From assembly GCA_964608895.1 (NCBI GenBank), contig CAZSPT010000017.1, forward strand, positions 1 through 15,873: a stretch of 15,873 nt of DNA, written 5' to 3'. The notes under the pieces are model-generated. The model worked only from the letters and a program-made list of their open reading frames with translations, made no database searches and was not told where the DNA came from. The translations under genes were made by a program, and so were the position numbers. Positions 13,733 through 15,873 of the stretch are shown piece after piece (position 1 is the first letter of the stretch; each line of letters opens with the position of its first letter). This DNA is from CAZSPT01 sp964608895. Its GTDB lineage: Bacteria > Patescibacteriota > Patescibacteriia > 2-01-FULL-39-33.

Positions 13733-14509
13733 TTATTTTGAAAATTCAAGACTGGAAATTATTTTTTCAAAAATAGTTTGGTAGAGTTCTCCCCGGCAGT
13801 CGGCTTCGGCTGTTAGCCGAAAAATTTTGTTTTCGGCCCGGAGATAGCCGGTTTGATTAAAGCCCTGGGAGTTTAACTGGTTTGTTTTTTCCCAGGCCGG
13901 TCGGCCGGCGATTTCGTTTTGGCGGTATTCTTGGAGATTGATTTTGTTTTCTTCCAGCCAGTTTTCCAGTGAAAGATTGGTTTCAGTTTCAATCAACTCA
14001 ACTGTTAGTCGGCCAAAGTTTTCTTCCGGCGGTTGGTTGTTTTTGTAACTGGTGATGATAATTTTTCCGGTGGTTTCAATTTTTTGCCATTCCGGCGGAT
14101 ATTGGAAGCCGACTCCGAGAATTTCAGAATGATGCCAAGGCCATTCAGCCCGGTTAAGATTTTCCTTAAGCTGACTGATTATTTTTTCTTTGGTTTTTTC
14201 AAAAGCTTCTTTTTCAGCCGGGTTGAGGGCTTCTTCTGATTCAAAGGATTTTTTAAATCCTTCCCACTCTTGGTTGATTTCAGATTCCAGTCGGGACTTT
14301 GAGACAATATTGGTTGCCAGATGCCAGAACGAAAAAAATATTAAAATCACCCCCAAGCCCCCGACAATCAGCCAGAGCAGGCGATTTTTTATTTTTTCTT
14401 CTTGCGAAGGCTGTTTTTTAATTTCCAAATAGCGAGGTTCCTTTTTTCGGGAAGTTTTTTTTCTTTTGGTTTTTTTGGCAGAAGTTTTAGTTTTTTTGGA
14501 CTCGGCCAT
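13733..14509 (-). CDS. Single-pass membrane protein of unknown function
   Basis: The 258-residue protein has a very basic cytoplasmic N-terminus (residues 1-42, rich in Lys/Arg/Ser/Thr), one membrane helix (about 44-65), a charged helical linker (70-122), and an extracytoplasmic domain from about 130 that starts GVGFQYPPEW. That phrase and the following beta pattern recall PsbP-like domains seen in small membrane-anchored bacterial proteins, but this is only resemblance. It starts five bases after the MBL-fold gene stop and ends four bases before gyrA, so all three are in one operon. It shows no catalytic motif. Its single cysteine is near the C-terminus. Confidence 0.85.
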   Translation of the reverse strand: MAESKKTKTSAKKTKRKKTSRKKEPRYLEIKKQPSQEEKIKNRLLWLIVGGLGVILIFFSFWHLATNIVSKSRLESEINQEWEGFKKSFESEEALNPAEKEAFEKTKEKIISQLKENLNRAEWPWHHSEILGVGFQYPPEWQKIETTGKIIITSYKNNQPPEENFGRLTVELIETETNLSLENWLEENKINLQEYRQNEIAGRPAWEKTNQLNSQGFNQTGYLRAENKIFRLTAEADCRGELYQTIFEKIISSLEFSK

Positions 14510-14514
14510 TTTGA

Positions 14515-15138
14515 TTAATTATTTCCTAAAACAATAATTTTTGTTTCTTCAGTCAGTAAGTCTTTTTTGGAAATTTTTAATTTTTCTTCTTTGGTCGGCT
14601 TTCGGCCCGCGGCTTTTAGAAAAACCTCCAGTTGGTCAAGTTTTTCCTTTAGTTTTGGCAGTTGGTAGCAGATAGGGATAATTATTCTCGGGTCAATTTC
14701 AGAGGTTAGTTTTTTAGCGGCTCGGCCGTCAAGAACTTGTTTGCTGCCCCCGACCGGAATTAGGAGAATATCAACATTGTTTAATTTTTCCAGTTGTTCG
14801 TCTTTCAGCTCGCTGTCAAGCCGGCCGAGTTGAACAACATTCAATCCTTCAATCAGAAATCGGAAAATTGTTTTATCGTTGACCGGTATTCCGTAGATAA
14901 AGACTCCGTTAACCTCGTATTCCCCGGGATTTTCCAAAACAAAAGGATTATTTTTGATTACCGAAGTGTTATTGTGGCAAGGATGATCACAGGAAACAGT
15001 TACAATCTCCGCCTGAAATTTATTGGGAGTCAGGCCGCAAGATTGATTATAAGGGTCGCAGGCAATCGTGATATTGTTGTTATTTTTGTTTTTTGCCTGA
15101 ATTTTGGTATAAGCTTGGCCAAACCATTGAATTTGCAT
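14515..15138 (-). CDS. MBL-fold (UlaG/YcxZ-like) protein with altered metal ligands
   Basis: The 207-residue protein has a metallo-beta-lactamase-fold layout like the Lactamase_B_3/UlaG group: IQWFGQ at the start, DP at 28-29, a ligand loop SCDHPCHNN (49-57), NPGEYEV at 70-76, ILLIPVGG at 124-131, D137 and IPICY at 154-158. In typical members the loop is SHDHxDHNN and the last motif is IPxHY. Here the first His is C50, the Asp is C54, the last His is C157, and the His expected near 103 is Q103. H52, H55 and D137 are kept. The usual two-metal hydrolase site therefore cannot form as normal. The protein may bind metal through thiolates or be a non-enzymatic relative. It is first in the operon leading to gyrA. 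No Shine-Dalgarno is present; a TATAAT lies 26 bp upstream. Confidence 0.88.
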   Translation of the reverse strand: MQIQWFGQAYTKIQAKNKNNNNITIACDPYNQSCGLTPNKFQAEIVTVSCDHPCHNNTSVIKNNPFVLENPGEYEVNGVFIYGIPVNDKTIFRFLIEGLNVVQLGRLDSELKDEQLEKLNNVDILLIPVGGSKQVLDGRAAKKLTSEIDPRIIIPICYQLPKLKEKLDQLEVFLKAAGRKPTKEEKLKISKKDLLTEETKIIVLGNN

Positions 15139-15164
15139 GGTTTTGATGGTAAAATTTGAATAAG

Positions 15165-15194
15165 ATTATAAGCTTATTTTAGCACGATTTTGAA
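15165..15194 (-). promoter_or_regulatory. Promoter of the MBL-gyrA-antiporter operon
   Basis: The minus strand has a perfect -10 TATAAT (15165-15170) with a weak -35 TTCAAA (15189-15194) at 18 bp. The start would lie near 15158, about 20 bases before the first ATG. It is back to back with the tRNA-Arg promoter. Confidence 0.5.
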
Positions 15195-15219
15195 TTTAAT
15201 TCAACCAAAAGGATAAAAA
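15190..15219 (+). promoter_or_regulatory. Probable tRNA-Arg promoter
   Basis: TTGAAT (15190-15195) and TAAAAA (15214-15219) are spaced by 18 bp, with the predicted start a few bases before the tRNA. The -10 is imperfect. Confidence 0.4.
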
Positions 15220-15230
15220 TTTTCATTTTA

Positions 15231-15303
15231 GCCCCCATAGTTCAACGGGATAGAACAAATCCCTCCTAAGGATTAGATTCTGGTTCGAGTCCGGATGGGG
15301 GCA
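15231..15303 (+). tRNA. tRNA-Arg (anticodon CCU)
   Basis: A 73-nt tRNA folds normally. The acceptor stem is GCCCCCA/TGGGGGC. The anticodon stem AATCC/GGATT has loop CTCCTAA, giving anticodon CCU for the Arg codon AGG. The T arm is TCTGG-TTCGAGT-CCGGA, and the discriminator is A at 15303. The next bases are CTACAA, so CCA is not encoded and must be added by CCA-adding enzyme. Confidence 0.95.
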
Positions 15304-15541
15304 CTACAATCAAATTTTCAGGAGTTTTACCGATTGATTGACAAAATCCAAAATACGTTTTGCGCGTTAGACTTATTTAGTAATAATTCCGAAAAGTAAA
15401 TTTCACATATTCTAATACGACATTATCGGAAATAGCGACTTATAATAATAAGTGTTAAAAGTTTGAGTAAATAAAAAGAACGATGATATTTTGTTCTTGT
15501 AATAATATAACCCGTTACTACATCCAATAACACTGTGTCTG

Positions 15542-15567
15542 AAGATGTTTCACGCGTGAAACATCTT
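15542..15567. promoter_or_regulatory. 26-bp perfect palindrome, parS-like
   Basis: A perfect 26-bp palindrome centred on TGTTTCACGCGTGAAACA. It resembles ParB's parS site TGTTTCACGTGAAACA but has two extra bases (GC) at the centre. It is too GC-rich at its core to be chance in this AT-rich stretch, and it is repeated 65 bp away. Confidence 0.6.
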
Positions 15568-15609
15568 TATTTAGTATTTTTACTTTAATTTTAGCCATTA
15601 TTTTAGCTT

Positions 15610-15629
15610 ATGTTTCACGCGTGAAACAT
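15610..15629. promoter_or_regulatory. 20-bp perfect palindrome, parS-like (second copy)
   Basis: The second exact copy of TGTTTCACGCGTGAAACA, with one further matching base pair on each side. Its centre is 65 bp from that of the first copy, about six helical turns. Two identical sites imply a dimeric DNA-binding protein. Confidence 0.6.
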
Positions 15630-15846
15630 TATCTAATAATATTTGATAATTTGTGAAACCTTTTTTGTATAAAAATAAAAATATTTTATTTTAGCTTTTT
15701 AATTTTTATTTAATTTTGTATTTTGGCTAAAATAAGTAAAAAATTATTTTATAAAAAATAAAGTCGGAAAAAAATAGTATTTTTATTTATTTTTTGTTTG
15801 TGTTTTAATTGGTTATCTTAATTTATTTTTTCTTTTTTTTATTTTT

Positions 15847-15855
15847 TGATATAAT
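15847..15855 (+). promoter_or_regulatory. Extended -10 promoter at the window end
   Basis: TGATATAAT, identical to the extended -10 before the LTD gene, lies eight bases before an ATG. It implies a transcript with almost no leader. Confidence 0.4.
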
Positions 15856-15863
15856 AATAATAA

Positions 15864-15873
15864 ATGAAAAAAG
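15864..15873 (+). CDS. Start of a truncated gene
   Basis: An ATG followed by AAA AAA (Met-Lys-Lys) sits immediately downstream of an extended -10 box, then the window ends. Only three codons are visible, so the product is unknown. Given the palindromes before it, a replication or segregation gene is possible, but nothing in the coding sequence shows this. Confidence 0.3.

Larger units (their letters stand above)
15304..15863. other. Long AT-rich intergenic region with palindromes
   Basis: About 560 bp contain no credible coding sequence. The first part (15304-15540) is moderately AT-rich and has a TTGACA at 15338 without a matching -10. The middle holds two long GTTTCAC-type palindromes (15542-15567, 15610-15629) and an isolated half-site GTGAAACC (15653-15660). 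The last 200 bp are almost pure A/T, resembling an easily unwound region. I see no DnaA-box cluster. A centromere-like or origin-proximal role is possible. Confidence 0.5.

Noticed and set aside
13729..13749. TTG start giving gyrA seven more residues
   Set aside because: It overlaps the upstream gene, has no ribosome binding site and adds nothing conserved. The ATG at 13728 fits the four-base operon spacing.
15338..15366. TTGACA as a promoter in the last intergenic region
   Set aside because: No -10 element lies at a usable distance and no gene follows.

Overview
The window looks like a genome fragment of a Candidatus Patescibacteria/CPR bacterium, probably Parcubacteria-like. This is inferred from the AT-rich sequence, a 23S rRNA gene with AU-rich helix expansions, compact gene order, several promoters with very short leaders, and a large lamin-tail-domain surface protein. 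No marker gene in the window fixes the taxonomy. A run of ten Ns just upstream of the 23S gene shows that this is a scaffold with an assembly gap.

Layout. Positions 1-1626 hold the 5' half of a 23S rRNA gene on the minus strand. Positions 1651-2035 hold its leader: a perfect sigma70-type promoter, a possible attenuator and a boxA. The 16S gene expected between leader and 23S is missing and probably lies in the gap. Positions 2059-5181 look like an integrated element at the 3' end of tRNA-Leu(UAG). It has two abutting modules, each bounded by its own long inverted repeat. One carries a two-gene cargo operon (SAM methyltransferase and DsrE-family protein). The other carries a large serine recombinase broken by one in-frame stop codon. 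Positions 5386-9501 hold a 1210-residue surface protein (five LTD, two PKD, an OB-fold region, a C-terminal membrane anchor) and a small cysteine-rich protein. Positions 9546-10169 encode a GspG-like pseudopilin on the minus strand. Positions 10242-15138 form a tight minus-strand operon, in transcription order: a metallo-beta-lactamase-fold protein with unusual Cys ligand positions, a membrane-anchored protein of unknown function, gyrA, and a CaCA-family Na+/Ca2+ antiporter. A tRNA-Arg(CCU) follows on the plus strand. The last ~560 bp are AT-rich, carry two long palindromes resembling elongated ParB-binding sites, and end at the start codon of a new gene.

How the parts fit. Reading across the proposed element ends, the uninterrupted locus would have been tRNA-Leu followed within about 25 bp by the rRNA promoter, so the element sits between them without breaking either. 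It also appears to supply the CCA that now follows the tRNA. The most unusual feature is the recombinase/cargo element with three copies of one 4-bp core in alternating orientation. Next come the possible rRNA-leader attenuator, the palindromes before the last gene, and the loss of metal ligands in the MBL protein.
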